A stretch of 64,000 nucleotides of DNA, taken from Hirschia sp964342355. GTDB lineage: Bacteria > Pseudomonadota > Alphaproteobacteria > Caulobacterales > Hyphomonadaceae. Shown here one piece after another: positions 1 to 10,012 of the stretch (the stretch's first letter is position 1; every line of letters starts with the position of its first letter). The position numbers were made by a program, and so were the translations under genes. The stretch is taken from positions 62,001 to 126,000 of the forward strand of contig CAYFFG010000008.1 of assembly GCA_964342355.1 (NCBI GenBank), read 5' to 3'. Under the pieces are notes generated by a model. The model was not told the origin of the DNA and made no database searches. It worked only from the letters and a program-made list of their open reading frames with translations.

Positions 1-1
1 T

Positions 2-1327
2 ACCGACACAGTTGACGGAAAAGATGTGTGTGACCTTCCAGCTGTTATGACTTCAGACATTCGTCTGGCGAACGGCGACGACCTGATCTACCGTATGACG
101 GAAGCAACTTTCGTTGGTACAGACGGTGGTCCAGACGCAGCAAACACTTCCGGTTCAGTTCAGGCGACCCTGACAATTGAACCAGGCGTGACTGTTTTTG
201 CTGAAGCTGGTTCTGAAGCTTACCTGGTTGTAACACGTGGTTCTCAGATCCGTTCAAACGGTACTGCAGCTGAGCCAGTCCGCTTCACAACAGAAGAAGT
301 TCTGACTGACTCTATCCGTGACGGCGATGTTCTTGCGAACACTCGTGGTTACTGGGGTGGTCTGATCATCAACGGTAAAGCGCCAATCAACGTTTGTGAC
401 ACATCAGGTGACGCAGTTGCTGACGGTGGCTGTGAAGCTGAAGGTGAATTCGCTTCCGGTACATTCGGTGGTAACGTCACAGCAGACGACAGCGGTAACA
501 TCTTCTACACGCGTGTAGAGTACGCCGGTGTAATCGTTAACTCAGCTAACGAAGCAAACGGTATCGCACTTCAGGGTGTTGGTTCTGGCACAGACATCGA
601 CTACGTTCAGATCCACAACAACCTGGACGACGGTGTTGAGTTCTTCGGTGGTACAGTTGACGCTAAGCACATCGTTGTAACGGGTCAGTCTGACGACGCG
701 ATTGACTGGACAGACGGTTGGACTGGTCGTGTTCAGTACGCAATCGTAGAGCCAGGCGCATCTCTTCGTGACGACGCATACGGTATCGAAGGTGACAACC
801 AGCGTCCAAACGACCTGTTGCCACGTTCTGCTCCAGCACTCTCCAACGTTACAATCATCGGTAACGGTGAGTGGGTTGCAGGCGCTCGTTTCCGTCGCGG
901 TTCAGCGGTTACTTTTGTGAACTCAATCGTCACTGGCGCACCATTCGGTCTCGACATCGACGACGCGGCAACTTACGCCCAGTTCGACGCTGACGAGAGC
1001 GAAATGGCTTCTCTGCTGTTCGACAACACAGGCGACGAGCTGCGCGACGATGGTGACATCCCAGCGACATTCATCGCTGACCACTTCGACGCAGACAACA
1101 ACATCTCCACAACGGCTGCGAACACTCTGGAAGGTTTCTCCTTCTTCGGTAACGCAACAGGTGTTGTTCCTGGCACAGCAGAAGCTGGTGTGACTGCATT
1201 CGACATCAACGCGACAGACTCCTGGTTTGACGATGTTGACTACATCGGTGCTGTCGAAGACGCAGACGACACATGGTTCCTTGGTTGGACCATCGACGCT
1301 GACGCAGATGTAACATCTGCAGACTAA
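2..1327 (+). CDS. Secreted Asp-rich beta-helix-like protein, ElpS-like T2SS cargo candidate (5' end outside window)
   Basis: The frame is open from base 2, so the start and any signal peptide or lipobox lie left of the window; the GTG at 26 is only an internal codon. At least 441 residues are visible. They are acidic, rich in Asp, Gly, Asn and Thr and poor in Lys. A WGGLIINGKAP motif near residue 120, repeated short beta-strand patterns (GVEFFGG, DAIDWTDGW, SNVTIIGNG) and a few scattered Cys suggest a right-handed beta-helix surface protein. Codon choice is strongly biased (aac, gac, ggt), as in highly expressed genes. The next genes are a TonB receptor and a full T2SS operon. In Caulobacter, as I recall it, the secreted lipoprotein ElpS sits in the same order next to a TonB receptor and T2SS genes. 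Being T2SS cargo is inference; the coding call is firm. Confidence 0.8.
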   Translation, partial: TDTVDGKDVCDLPAVMTSDIRLANGDDLIYRMTEATFVGTDGGPDAANTSGSVQATLTIEPGVTVFAEAGSEAYLVVTRGSQIRSNGTAAEPVRFTTEEVLTDSIRDGDVLANTRGYWGGLIINGKAPINVCDTSGDAVADGGCEAEGEFASGTFGGNVTADDSGNIFYTRVEYAGVIVNSANEANGIALQGVGSGTDIDYVQIHNNLDDGVEFFGGTVDAKHIVVTGQSDDAIDWTDGWTGRVQYAIVEPGASLRDDAYGIEGDNQRPNDLLPRSAPALSNVTIIGNGEWVAGARFRRGSAVTFVNSIVTGAPFGLDIDDAATYAQFDADESEMASLLFDNTGDELRDDGDIPATFIADHFDADNNISTTAANTLEGFSFFGNATGVVPGTAEAGVTAFDINATDSWFDDVDYIGAVEDADDTWFLGWTIDADADVTSAD

Positions 1328-1344
1328 ACCAAACTCAACTGGCG

Positions 1345-1374
1345 AGAGCCGCCCTCTTAGGAGGGTGGCTCTTT
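1345..1374 (+). terminator. Hairpin terminator/attenuator after the secreted protein gene
   Basis: A 12-bp stem (1345-1356 with 1361-1372, one G-U pair) with loop TTAG is followed by a short T run. It lies between the highly biased secreted protein gene and the TonB receptor gene. It may end most transcripts and let a fraction read through. Confidence 0.7.
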
Positions 1375-1436
1375 AGCCGTTTCAAAGCTCAGGCTTTTTG
1401 TGAGAGCTCAAACGCTTTTATATATCGGGGATACCT

Positions 1437-4103
1437 ATGCATGTTCGCCTTTCTCACGGTGTAGTTGCGCTTCTGGCGACCACCGCGTTGTCCGCTCCAG
1501 CTGCAGTTTACGCTCAAGACGTCGTTGAAACGACGAATGAGCCTGCTGAGACCACCACTGAATCATCTTCCGACGATACGCTTCGTCAGGAAGCAATCGT
1601 TATTCGTGGCGCCTTTATTCCTGATGAAAAGCGCGAGACTTCTGAGATTTCCAGTCTCCTCGACGCTGGTGACTTCAGCGTTCAGGGTGACAGTGACGTA
1701 GCTGGCGCGCTGCGCCGGGTGACCGGTGTGTCGGTTGCAGACAGCAAATTCGTATATGTTCGTGGTCTTAACGAGCGTTACTCAAGCTCCACACTGAACG
1801 GGTCGCCTCTGCCAAGCCCAGAGCCGCTTCGTCGTGTCGCGCCTTTGGACCTTTTTCCAACTTCCGTTCTTGAGTCTTTGATCGTTCAAAAGACTTACTC
1901 ACCTGAATATTCTGCTGAATTCGGTGGTGGTAACGTTGATATCCGCACCAAAGCAGTCCCGCAGGACAACTTCCTGACGATTGGCGGCTCGCTCAGCGGA
2001 AACACTGAAACCTCTTTTCAAGACGGTTTGCTGTATGATGGCGGCGACTCTGATTGGACAGGTTTTGACGACGGCACGCGTGAGCTTCCCAGCGATTTAG
2101 AAACGCTCGTAAACTTTGGTGAGTTTAACACTGCGGATCTAACTTCCGCTGAACGCCTACCATTCTCCGAGGCGTTGACAAACAACTCATCTCTGCTGGT
2201 CGCTCAGCAAGGTTATGTTGGTCCTGATGTCGGACTTTCCGCAACAGGCGGTAGCCGTTTTGACGTGTCTTCAAACCTGTCAGTTGGTTTGCTCGGCGCG
2301 CTTTCCTACGGCAACGAGTGGTCCACGAAGGAAGGTCAGAGCGGTATCAGCTTTTTCTCTGGCACAGACACGCTGAATGATGATGGTGTTGGCTCACGCT
2401 TAAGTACGACAAACGCAATCGAAACAAGCGGTCTTGCATCGATAGGTTTTGACTTGTTCAACGACCACGAAGTCTCAATGCTTGGCTTCATTACTCGTTC
2501 TTCTGACAAAGAAGTTCAGACAACTGAACGTATCGACAACGACTCCGGTAACCCTGAGCGTACAGACTCTCTGACATGGATTGAGCGTCAGCTTTGGACA
2601 ACACAGATTCAGGGTGAGAGCATTTTCCCTGCGCTGTTGGATCTCCAGGCTAACTGGCGCGCGTCTTACTCAGAAGCTGAACGTGACGCTCCGTTTGACC
2701 TGCAAGCTGGTTACTCAGACAATGACCTAGACGGTATCTTCGCCCTGCAGGGTGGTGACACGCGTATTCGTTATTCAAACATTCTGGACGACACGACTGA
2801 CGTCGGTATCGACCTGAAGCTTCCGCTGACAGTTGGCAGCGTTTTACTCGACCTAAAAGGTGGTTACGCCTACGTCGAGAAAGACCGTCGTACAAGCAGC
2901 GCTGACTTCCGTTTCGACAACACAGTGTTTCCAAGTGACATTCAGTTGCAGCGCATTGACTTTGCGTTCAATAACCTGATCCAGGCTGGAAACACGCTGA
3001 TCTCACCTCCTTCAGCTCTGAACCCAGACTACTCAGTTGCAACGCTTGAAGTTGACGCAGCATATGCTGGTTTTGACGCTCAGTTGACCACGTTCATGCG
3101 TGTGGCTTTGGGGGTTCGCTACGAAGACTCTATCCAGGTTGTTGAAACGCGCGCCTTCCAGAATGCTGAAGGCACAATCTCTGACCCGATCGAAGAAAGC
3201 CGTTGGTTGCCTGCGGCGACTTTGACCTGGAACTTCGCTGATGACCTTCAATTACGTGTTGGTTACTCAGAAACAGTCACTCGTCCTCAGTTCCGTGAAT
3301 TGTCTCCGACATTCTTCGAAAACCAGGACACTGACGTTGGTTACTTCGGTAACCGTTACCTAGTTGACGCTGAACTTTCCAACTATGATGCGCGTCTTGA
3401 GTACTATTTCGGGCGAGATCAGTTCATTACAGTTGGCGGGTTCTACAAGGATCTGGAAAACGTTATCGAGGAAGTTCTGACCTCAGACGAGAACCTGACA
3501 ACGACCTTCGTGAACGTCCCTAAAGCAGAGCTTTACGGTATCGAACTTGAATACGAACAGATCCTACCTGTGTCTTCATGGGTAAACTGGTCCTGGTTTG
3601 CGTCTAAAGACGTGACAATCAAGTCCAACTACACCTGGTCACAGAGTGAACTGAGCTATGAAGATGGCACACAGTTTGTCTTTACAAGCCGTACGCCAGA
3701 CTCTAGCCGTGAATTTGGCGCAGCAGACCTCTTCATCGAAAACGGTCGTGAGATGTCTGGTCAATCTGACCACCTCGTTAACTTCCAGATCGGTTACACC
3801 GACACTGAAGCCGGTTCTGAAGCAAACCTCTTGTTCAATTTTGCAAGCGAACGTATTCGTTTCGGTGCGAACGCAACAGGTGCGCGTCGTCCGGAAGTTA
3901 TTGAACAGCCGCCTATGTCGTTAGACTTTGTCTACAACCGTGACTTTGTCTGGTTGGATGGTGACTACAGCTTAGGTTTGAAGTTCAACAACCTGCTTGG
4001 TGCGGAATATGATTGGTACCAGGAAGCTAACGGTCAGGAAGTGATTGTGAACAACTACGACCTTGGTCGTTCGTTCTCAATCTCACTGAAGCGCACATTC
4101 TAA
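1437..4103 (+). CDS. TonB-dependent outer membrane receptor
   Basis: The 888-residue protein has a Sec signal peptide (LLATTALSAPAAVYAQ, cut near residue 27). A plug domain at about residues 60-175 contains the VRGLNERYSSSTLNG and EYSAEFGGGNVDI signatures. A long beta-barrel rich in alternating aromatic residues ends in a C-terminal Phe, as expected for BAM-inserted barrels. The family brings scarce ligands across the outer membrane with TonB-ExbBD energy; the ligand cannot be read from sequence. The gene lies 110 bp after the Asp-rich secreted protein and upstream of gspC, with its own strong terminator. The link to the secreted protein suggests that the two act on one nutrient, for example phosphate or organic phosphate as in the Caulobacter ElpS locus. 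This is inference. Confidence 0.93.
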   Translation: MHVRLSHGVVALLATTALSAPAAVYAQDVVETTNEPAETTTESSSDDTLRQEAIVIRGAFIPDEKRETSEISSLLDAGDFSVQGDSDVAGALRRVTGVSVADSKFVYVRGLNERYSSSTLNGSPLPSPEPLRRVAPLDLFPTSVLESLIVQKTYSPEYSAEFGGGNVDIRTKAVPQDNFLTIGGSLSGNTETSFQDGLLYDGGDSDWTGFDDGTRELPSDLETLVNFGEFNTADLTSAERLPFSEALTNNSSLLVAQQGYVGPDVGLSATGGSRFDVSSNLSVGLLGALSYGNEWSTKEGQSGISFFSGTDTLNDDGVGSRLSTTNAIETSGLASIGFDLFNDHEVSMLGFITRSSDKEVQTTERIDNDSGNPERTDSLTWIERQLWTTQIQGESIFPALLDLQANWRASYSEAERDAPFDLQAGYSDNDLDGIFALQGGDTRIRYSNILDDTTDVGIDLKLPLTVGSVLLDLKGGYAYVEKDRRTSSADFRFDNTVFPSDIQLQRIDFAFNNLIQAGNTLISPPSALNPDYSVATLEVDAAYAGFDAQLTTFMRVALGVRYEDSIQVVETRAFQNAEGTISDPIEESRWLPAATLTWNFADDLQLRVGYSETVTRPQFRELSPTFFENQDTDVGYFGNRYLVDAELSNYDARLEYYFGRDQFITVGGFYKDLENVIEEVLTSDENLTTTFVNVPKAELYGIELEYEQILPVSSWVNWSWFASKDVTIKSNYTWSQSELSYEDGTQFVFTSRTPDSSREFGAADLFIENGREMSGQSDHLVNFQIGYTDTEAGSEANLLFNFASERIRFGANATGARRPEVIEQPPMSLDFVYNRDFVWLDGDYSLGLKFNNLLGAEYDWYQEANGQEVIVNNYDLGRSFSISLKRTF

Positions 4104-4112
4104 AATTGAGAG

Positions 4113-4151
4113 TGGCCGATCGGGGCCTAAAGTCCTGATCGGCCATTTTTT
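4113..4151 (+). terminator. Rho-independent terminator of the TonB receptor gene
   Basis: A 13-bp stem (4113-4125 with 4133-4145, two G-U pairs) with a 7-nt loop is followed by six T. It separates the receptor transcript from the T2SS operon, so gspC must have its own promoter in 4152-4337. I could not identify that promoter with confidence. Confidence 0.92.
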
Positions 4152-4337
4152 ATGCTGACATCGCCTGGGGTGACGGTGCCAAAATCACCTGCTCGACCGA
4201 GTAAATCAAAAGTGTAGTGGCTTTACGATCGATCCGATATATTTGTCAGTGAGGAGATTGTATTCTATTTGCGCTAAGAAATAGTAGGCAGAGGCGGGAC
4301 TGGTCTTCTAAGTCGTAGCGTTTTAAGGGATGGGCGA

Positions 4338-5264
4338 GTGAGTTATACCCAATCTTTCTCCAGTATTCAGGGTTTCGCGAGAAACGTTACGCTTTTTGCG
4401 TCTATCGCCGTTATCGGAATTTTGGCGGCTAGATTGCTTATTTTAATTTTTACCGGGCCAACGGCTTTTGTCTCTGCTGCGGAAAACAGCACGCTTAATA
4501 CGATACAGTCAGAAGCGGTTCTAGACACGTCTATTCTGTCACGTGTTACCCCGTTTAAGTCGATTGATAGCCAACCTGAAGCACAGCAAATACCGGTTCA
4601 GACAGACGATGATATTCCAGAAACGCAATTGGATGTCGTCCTGAACGGAGTGCGGGCGGATAACGAGAAAAAGGGCGCCGCCTTCATTTCGGTAGGTGAC
4701 AACGCCCAGAAACGTTATTTCGTGGGTGACGAGATTGAAGGCTTACGCGGCGTTGAAGTGAATGCAATTCTTCCTGATGGCGTGTTGCTTCTGCGCGATG
4801 GCGTGTTGGAAAAACTCTCAGGACATGAAGGCAAGGGCGGCATTCGTTCGATCGTCAACAGCGAGCAAGAATCTGAAACCTTGATTCCGGATTTTCGCTC
4901 GACACAGTCCGATGTCGTCACTTCAGAAGAAGCTGATCAAGCTCCGGAAGCGCAAAGAGAGCCTGCACTGGCGACTGCGTTTCTTGAGCGTCAAGAAATA
5001 GAGAGCTTGTTGTCCTGGGCGCGGTTTGATCCGCAGACAGTGGACGGCGTAGCTGGCTATACCGTATTTCCGGTCAATGCGCAGGTTTTCAGAAAATCAG
5101 GTCTGCGTGCGCGCGATGTCGTTCAATCCATCAATGGTGTTGCGCTGACGGATGATCTGGATATCGAAGATTTGATAAGTGCCTTAGAAGAGAGCAAGAC
5201 AGCGGAAATTGCGCTGTTGCGGAACCAAAATCCCGTCAGGCTCACAGTGACAGTGACTGAATGA
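4338..5264 (+). CDS. gspC: Type II secretion system protein GspC
   Basis: Inner-membrane clamp protein that links the T2SS assembly platform to the secretin and helps select substrates. The 308 residues show a short cytoplasmic N terminus, one TM segment (about 18-41), a Pro/Gln-rich linker, an HR domain (about 95-165, with FISVGDNAQKRYFVGDEI) and a C-terminal PDZ-like domain (about 220-308, with GLRARDVVQSINGVAL). The GTG start at 4338 is chosen because AAGGGA lies 7 nt upstream. It is the first gene of a 12-gene operon, and gspD follows after 20 nt. The length is normal for a PDZ-type GspC. Confidence 0.9.
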   Translation: MSYTQSFSSIQGFARNVTLFASIAVIGILAARLLILIFTGPTAFVSAAENSTLNTIQSEAVLDTSILSRVTPFKSIDSQPEAQQIPVQTDDDIPETQLDVVLNGVRADNEKKGAAFISVGDNAQKRYFVGDEIEGLRGVEVNAILPDGVLLLRDGVLEKLSGHEGKGGIRSIVNSEQESETLIPDFRSTQSDVVTSEEADQAPEAQREPALATAFLERQEIESLLSWARFDPQTVDGVAGYTVFPVNAQVFRKSGLRARDVVQSINGVALTDDLDIEDLISALEESKTAEIALLRNQNPVRLTVTVTE

Positions 5265-5284
5265 TCAAGGGTGAGTAAAGAGTT

Positions 5285-7267
5285 ATGAGCGCCAATAAGA
5301 AAATCGTTAAGACCACCGCACTCGCCCTTATGGGAAGTTTGGCCGTTCCGGGTTTGAGCAATGCGTACGCTCAAAATGTTCAGCAGGCGGCAAGCCGTTT
5401 TTCTCCCGCGGATAGTCATGTCATAAACTTAACCGATGTCGATATTTCTGTGCTGATCGACGATGTTTCCGCGATTACAGGGTATACCTTTGTTGTGCAC
5501 CCAAGTGTGCGCGGCCGAGTGACTGTATCTTCCCAGACACCGCTGAGCGGCCGTGAAGTGTTTGAAGTGTTCTTGTCGACCCTGCGCGTGCACGGCTACA
5601 CTGCGGTACCGTCTCGCGGCGGGGTTTACAAAATTATTCCAGAGCAAACAGCCTCTTCGGAAGCGCAAATCGCATCCCGGAACGTATCTGGCGATGTTTT
5701 TGAAACAGCCGTTATTCGGGTAACAAACATTGAACCCACAGAAGCGGCTAAAATGGTGAAGCCAATCACCAATCCGCAGGGGCAGGTCGCGGCGAGCAAT
5801 GGATCAGACTCCATTATCATCGTCGATTACGCAGAGAATATCGGGCGTATCCGTCAGGTTATCGCTGAGTTGGATAAGAACCAGTACGTAACCACAACGA
5901 TCGCGCTCACACACATGTCCGCAACAGAAATGAGCCGCATCATTAACGGGATGAAAAACGGACAAGGGCGCTTAAATGGTCTTTCCGTCGATGCGCAGGC
6001 AGTTGAACGAAACAACTCCATTATTCTGCATGGTGAAGAGGCGGACCTAGCTGAAGTTTACGAGCTGGTGAAAAGCCTTGATGTCGTTAACCGGACAGAT
6101 GACGCCTCATTAAAAGTTATTTCTTTGAAACATTCAGAGGCAGCAGAATTAGCGCCAATACTGGAAAGATTGGGAGCTCAGCTTGCGGCGCAATCATCTC
6201 CGGCTGGCGCAGAGGCTGAAAAGCCTACCATTGCTGTTTATGAGCCGACAAACGCATTGATTGTCAGCGCGTCGCCCTTGGTGCTGCGTCAGTTGGAGAA
6301 TGTCGTTCTAGAATTGGATAAACGCCGTTCTCAGGTATTGGTCGAAGCCGTTATCGTTGAGTTATCTGATGATGCGACCCGCGAACTTGGCGTTGAATTT
6401 GTGCTGACTGGACAAGACGGATCAAACGTACCGCTTGCGGCGACAAACTTTTCAAGGTCTACGCCGAATGTTTTGGCGCTGGCTGGCGCGTTGGTCCTTG
6501 ATGGCGATGGTGATTCAGACACAGGTACGTCTAGCCTTTCTGGTCTTGCGCTGGACTCTTTATTGTCCACCAGTGGCGCCATTCTGGGTATTGGCGGTCA
6601 AACGAATGACGGCACAATCTTTGGCGCCATTTTAAATGCTGTAGAAAACGACACATCCTCTAATATTCTATCCACGCCATCCTTGCTCACGCTGGACAAC
6701 GAAAGCGCCAAAATCTCTGTTGGTCAGGAAATTCCGGTGACAACAGGGGAAGCGCTTAGCGCCAGCACGACCAACCCGTTCCGCACGGTTGAGCGGATGG
6801 AAGTTGGTGTGGTGCTGGAAGTGACCCCACAGATCGGCGAGGGGGACAGCATTAAGCTGGATCTGCGCCAGGAAGTGTCATCGATTTTTGGGCAGGTCTC
6901 ATCAGGCGATGACTTTATTACAAACAAGCGTGAGATTGCTTCAACTGTCTTGGCTGATGATGGTGAAATCATCGTCTTAGGCGGGCTGATCGAAGAAGAA
7001 GAAACGATTTCAATGTCGAAAGTGCCCTTGCTGGGTGACATTCCGGGCATTGGCCGCGCTTTTTCATCCAGAGGTCGCTCCAAAACACGTACTAACCTAA
7101 TGGTGTTTTTGCGCCCAACAATTGTAAGGGATGCTGAAACCATTCGCGAAGCTTCAGACACTAAAAGAAACTACATTCGTCGCGAGCAGCTAAGAGCAAA
7201 TGGTGGCGACACACCGAGCCTAGATCGTTTTATGAAAGACGTTCTGGGAGTGGATGAAGATCAATAA
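5285..7267 (+). CDS. gspD: Type II secretion secretin GspD
   Basis: Outer-membrane secretin channel of the T2SS, 660 residues. A signal peptide ends near residue 30 (LSNAYAQ). The N0 domain (INLTDVDISVLIDDVSAITGY) is followed by N1-N3 ring-building repeats (IRVTNIEPTEAAKMV, IALTHMSATEMSRIINGM, ISLKHSEAAELAPIL). The C-terminal secretin domain has the family signatures LSTPSLLTLDNESAKISVG and VGVVLEVTPQIGEGDSI. The C-terminal tail is short, and I see no clear pilotin-binding S-domain. No gspS is present, so outer-membrane targeting may rely on another factor. The small lipoprotein at the end of the operon is a candidate. Confidence 0.95.
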   Translation: MSANKKIVKTTALALMGSLAVPGLSNAYAQNVQQAASRFSPADSHVINLTDVDISVLIDDVSAITGYTFVVHPSVRGRVTVSSQTPLSGREVFEVFLSTLRVHGYTAVPSRGGVYKIIPEQTASSEAQIASRNVSGDVFETAVIRVTNIEPTEAAKMVKPITNPQGQVAASNGSDSIIIVDYAENIGRIRQVIAELDKNQYVTTTIALTHMSATEMSRIINGMKNGQGRLNGLSVDAQAVERNNSIILHGEEADLAEVYELVKSLDVVNRTDDASLKVISLKHSEAAELAPILERLGAQLAAQSSPAGAEAEKPTIAVYEPTNALIVSASPLVLRQLENVVLELDKRRSQVLVEAVIVELSDDATRELGVEFVLTGQDGSNVPLAATNFSRSTPNVLALAGALVLDGDGDSDTGTSSLSGLALDSLLSTSGAILGIGGQTNDGTIFGAILNAVENDTSSNILSTPSLLTLDNESAKISVGQEIPVTTGEALSASTTNPFRTVERMEVGVVLEVTPQIGEGDSIKLDLRQEVSSIFGQVSSGDDFITNKREIASTVLADDGEIIVLGGLIEEEETISMSKVPLLGDIPGIGRAFSSRGRSKTRTNLMVFLRPTIVRDAETIREASDTKRNYIRREQLRANGGDTPSLDRFMKDVLGVDEDQ

Positions 7268-7279
7268 TTGTAGTGAGTA

Positions 7280-8791
7280 TTGGACCTTAGTTTGAGTAAC
7301 TCCGAGCCAGATAGGTTGCCTTACGCCTTCGCGAAGGAAAAGGGGTTGGTCTTATTCCGTCATGGGGATGAGCTGGTGTTAGGCGTTCGTGAAAACGCTG
7401 AACCATGGGCGATAATGGAAGCGCGTCGTGTTGCTGGTCGCAGTGTGCGCGTATCGCCCCTCAACCGGATGGATTTCGACCGCCGCTTGTCTGAAATTTA
7501 CACCACTGAAGGCATTGATGCCTCTGAGCTAGATAACGCGCTGGAAGAACGTGGTGATTTAGACAGCTTGGCTGCGGGCCTGACGGAAAATGATGACCTT
7601 CTGGATACGTCAGATGATGCGCCGATTATCCGACTGATCAATGGTTTAATCGCTGAAGCGGTTCGTACGAAAGCATCTGACATTCACATCGAACCATTCG
7701 AAGATAAATTGTCCGTTCGTTTGCGGATTGATGGCGTTATGCGTGAGGTTTTGACGCCTTCGCGCCGTGTGACGCCATTATTGGTCTCTCGTATCAAAGT
7801 GATGGCGCGCCTGGATATTGCAGAGAAGCGTGTGCCTCAGGATGGTCGTGTCTCACTTAGTCTTGGCGGGCGCCCAATTGATGTGCGGATTTCCACATTG
7901 CCATCGCGCTATGGTGAGCGGGTCGTGTTGCGTTTGCTGGATAAGGAATCTGCTAAGCTTGACTTGGATGAATTGGGCATGCCGAGTGGTGTGCTGGACG
8001 GGCTTAAACGGGTTTTAAGCCAGCCAAATGGCATTATTCTGGTTACCGGTCCGACTGGGTCGGGTAAGACCACTACGCTTTATGCGGCATTGACACTGCT
8101 AAATGATCAGTCGCGCAATATTCTAACTGTTGAAGACCCAATTGAATACGGCCTTAACGGCGTTGGACAAACCCAGGTTAACTCAAAAGTCGGCATGACA
8201 TTTGCCGCTGGTTTGCGCGCCATTCTGCGTCAGGACCCTGACATCGTGATGGTGGGTGAGATACGTGACTCAGAAACAGCTCAGATCGCCGTGCAGGCGA
8301 GTTTGACGGGGCACCTCGTATTATCCACAGTGCATACTAACTCAGCAGCCGCCGCTGTTACGCGTCTGCGTGATATGGGTATTGAGCCCTTTTTGCTATC
8401 ATCCACGTTAGCTGCGGTTATTGCGCAACGATTGGTCAGACGACTTTGTGGGCACTGTAAAAAACCGCACGATCCAACGCCAGCTGAATTGACTGCGTTG
8501 GGATTAAGCGCCGGCGATGTCTCAACTATTTATGGACCGGTAGGTTGTGAGAAATGCAATCATCAGGGCTATGAAGGACGTCTTGGTATCTACGAACTCA
8601 TTGAGGTCGATGAGAACCTAAAAATGATGATCCACGACAATGCGCGTGAGATCGACATCGAAAAATATGCTTTTCGCAATGGAGAGACCATTCAGTCTTC
8701 CGGTGTGCAACATGTGCTCAATGGTTTGACCTCAGTAGAAGAAGTCCTGCGCGTCGTCCGACAATCGAGGGATGCGAATGGCGGTCTATAA
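7280..8791 (+). CDS. gspE: Type II secretion ATPase GspE
   Basis: Cytoplasmic hexameric ATPase that powers pseudopilus assembly. In its 503 residues the N1E-like region is followed by KASDIHIEPFED (about 135), Walker A GPTGSGKT (about 257-264), the Asp box and Walker B (DPDIVMVGEIRD), and a tetracysteine zinc module (CGHCKK...GCEKC) near 390-430. The start is TTG at 7280, 12 nt after gspD, with a weak GTGAG site. A second in-frame TTG at 7292 is possible, and there is no ATG before the conserved region. The 3' end overlaps gspF by 14-20 nt, which suggests translational coupling. Confidence 0.95.
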   Translation: MDLSLSNSEPDRLPYAFAKEKGLVLFRHGDELVLGVRENAEPWAIMEARRVAGRSVRVSPLNRMDFDRRLSEIYTTEGIDASELDNALEERGDLDSLAAGLTENDDLLDTSDDAPIIRLINGLIAEAVRTKASDIHIEPFEDKLSVRLRIDGVMREVLTPSRRVTPLLVSRIKVMARLDIAEKRVPQDGRVSLSLGGRPIDVRISTLPSRYGERVVLRLLDKESAKLDLDELGMPSGVLDGLKRVLSQPNGIILVTGPTGSGKTTTLYAALTLLNDQSRNILTVEDPIEYGLNGVGQTQVNSKVGMTFAAGLRAILRQDPDIVMVGEIRDSETAQIAVQASLTGHLVLSTVHTNSAAAAVTRLRDMGIEPFLLSSTLAAVIAQRLVRRLCGHCKKPHDPTPAELTALGLSAGDVSTIYGPVGCEKCNHQGYEGRLGIYELIEVDENLKMMIHDNAREIDIEKYAFRNGETIQSSGVQHVLNGLTSVEEVLRVVRQSRDANGGL

Positions 8792-9983
8792 CTATAAAGC
8801 GCTCGATGCCAACGGCAGAACGCAGCGCGGTGTGATCACATCTGATTCAGTTAAGGCTGCGCGCCGTGAGCTGCGTTCTCGAGCGCTGACGCCTGTTGAA
8901 GTAAACCCCAGTCGGCTTTCTCATAAAAACAAAGGTCCGTCAGAAAAGCTTTCGGACAGTGAAAGCGTTCTTTTTACCCGTCAGCTGGCAATGTTGACAC
9001 GCGCCGGCTCGACAGTGGAAGGCGCGCTCGCAGCGATCGCTGACACCTCGCGCAAAGGCAAAACGCGCTCGATCGTCTCCCGTGTGCGATCGCAAGTGAT
9101 GGAAGGTCAATCACTGGCGGACGCAATGCGCTCTGAGCGGTCAGCCTTCTCGCCGCTGTATTGTGCGATTGTGTCGGCTGGCGAAAGCGCAAGTGCGTTG
9201 GATGACGTGCTGTCGCGGCTGGCGGATTATCAGGAAAAAAGCGCTGAAATGCGCGGCAAGGTCGTGTCTGCGCTTATCTATCCAATAGTTTTGTCGGTGG
9301 TGGCGCTGTTGGTGATTGTTGCGTTGCTTGTTTTTGTTGTGCCGCGTGTCGTTGAACAGTTTGACACTTTCGGTCAGGAACTACCTTTGTTGACGCGCAT
9401 GATGATCAACACGTCAAACTTTTTGCAAAGCTATGGTTTGATCGTCCTTGGGAGCATGGTTGCCTTGGCGGTTGTGTTTAATCGTCTGCTGGCAAATGAA
9501 AATGTTAAGCGCAGTTTTGATCGTTTCTGTTTAAATTTGCCAGTTGTTGGCGATGTTGTGCGCAGTGTGGCGTCCGCCCGGTTTGCGCGCACTTTTGCGA
9601 CATTGTCGACCTCAGGCGCGCCTGTGATTGATTGCCTTAACGCTGCAAAAGAAACAACGCCAAACCTTGTTTTAAAAGACGCTGTTGAGAAGGTGACGGT
9701 GGACGTAAGAGAAGGTGCGGCCCTTAACACGGCCATGGAAAGAACAGGTGTTTTTCCGCCATTGATGACGCATATGGCGGCAGGTGGCGAGGCTAGCGGC
9801 CAGTTAGGCGAAATGTTTGATAAAGGCGCTGAATACCTTGAACGCGACTTTGAAAAAACGTCAGGGGTCGCTCTGGGTTTGCTTGAGCCTTTCATCACCG
9901 TTTTTATGGGTGGTGTTGTTCTGTTGATTATCCTGTCAATTATGCTGCCGATCTTGCAGCTTAATTCCGGGAATTTGCTTTAG
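8778..9983 (+). CDS. gspF: Type II secretion platform protein GspF
   Basis: Polytopic inner-membrane platform protein of the T2SS. About 401 residues hold two GspF repeats (one with LFTRQLAMLTRAGSTVEGAL, one with ARFARTFATLSTSGAPVIDCL) and three TM segments (about 165-190, 220-238 and 370-396), the standard topology. Two ATGs are in frame, at 8772 and 8778. GAGGG at 8767-8771 abuts the first but lies 6 nt before the second, so MAVYNYKALD (8778), the usual family N terminus, is preferred. The start lies inside the end of gspE. Confidence 0.94.
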   Translation: MAVYNYKALDANGRTQRGVITSDSVKAARRELRSRALTPVEVNPSRLSHKNKGPSEKLSDSESVLFTRQLAMLTRAGSTVEGALAAIADTSRKGKTRSIVSRVRSQVMEGQSLADAMRSERSAFSPLYCAIVSAGESASALDDVLSRLADYQEKSAEMRGKVVSALIYPIVLSVVALLVIVALLVFVVPRVVEQFDTFGQELPLLTRMMINTSNFLQSYGLIVLGSMVALAVVFNRLLANENVKRSFDRFCLNLPVVGDVVRSVASARFARTFATLSTSGAPVIDCLNAAKETTPNLVLKDAVEKVTVDVREGAALNTAMERTGVFPPLMTHMAAGGEASGQLGEMFDKGAEYLERDFEKTSGVALGLLEPFITVFMGGVVLLIILSIMLPILQLNSGNLL

Positions 9984-10012
9984 CCGGTTATCACAAAGAG
10001 GGTGTTCTACTA

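Noticed and set aside
6724..7161. Long antisense ORF in gspD (also 9431-9898 in gspF and 39585-40286 in mfd)
   Set aside because: These are mirror frames of well-supported genes, with low-complexity Ser/Thr/Arg-rich translations and no domain or ribosome-binding site.
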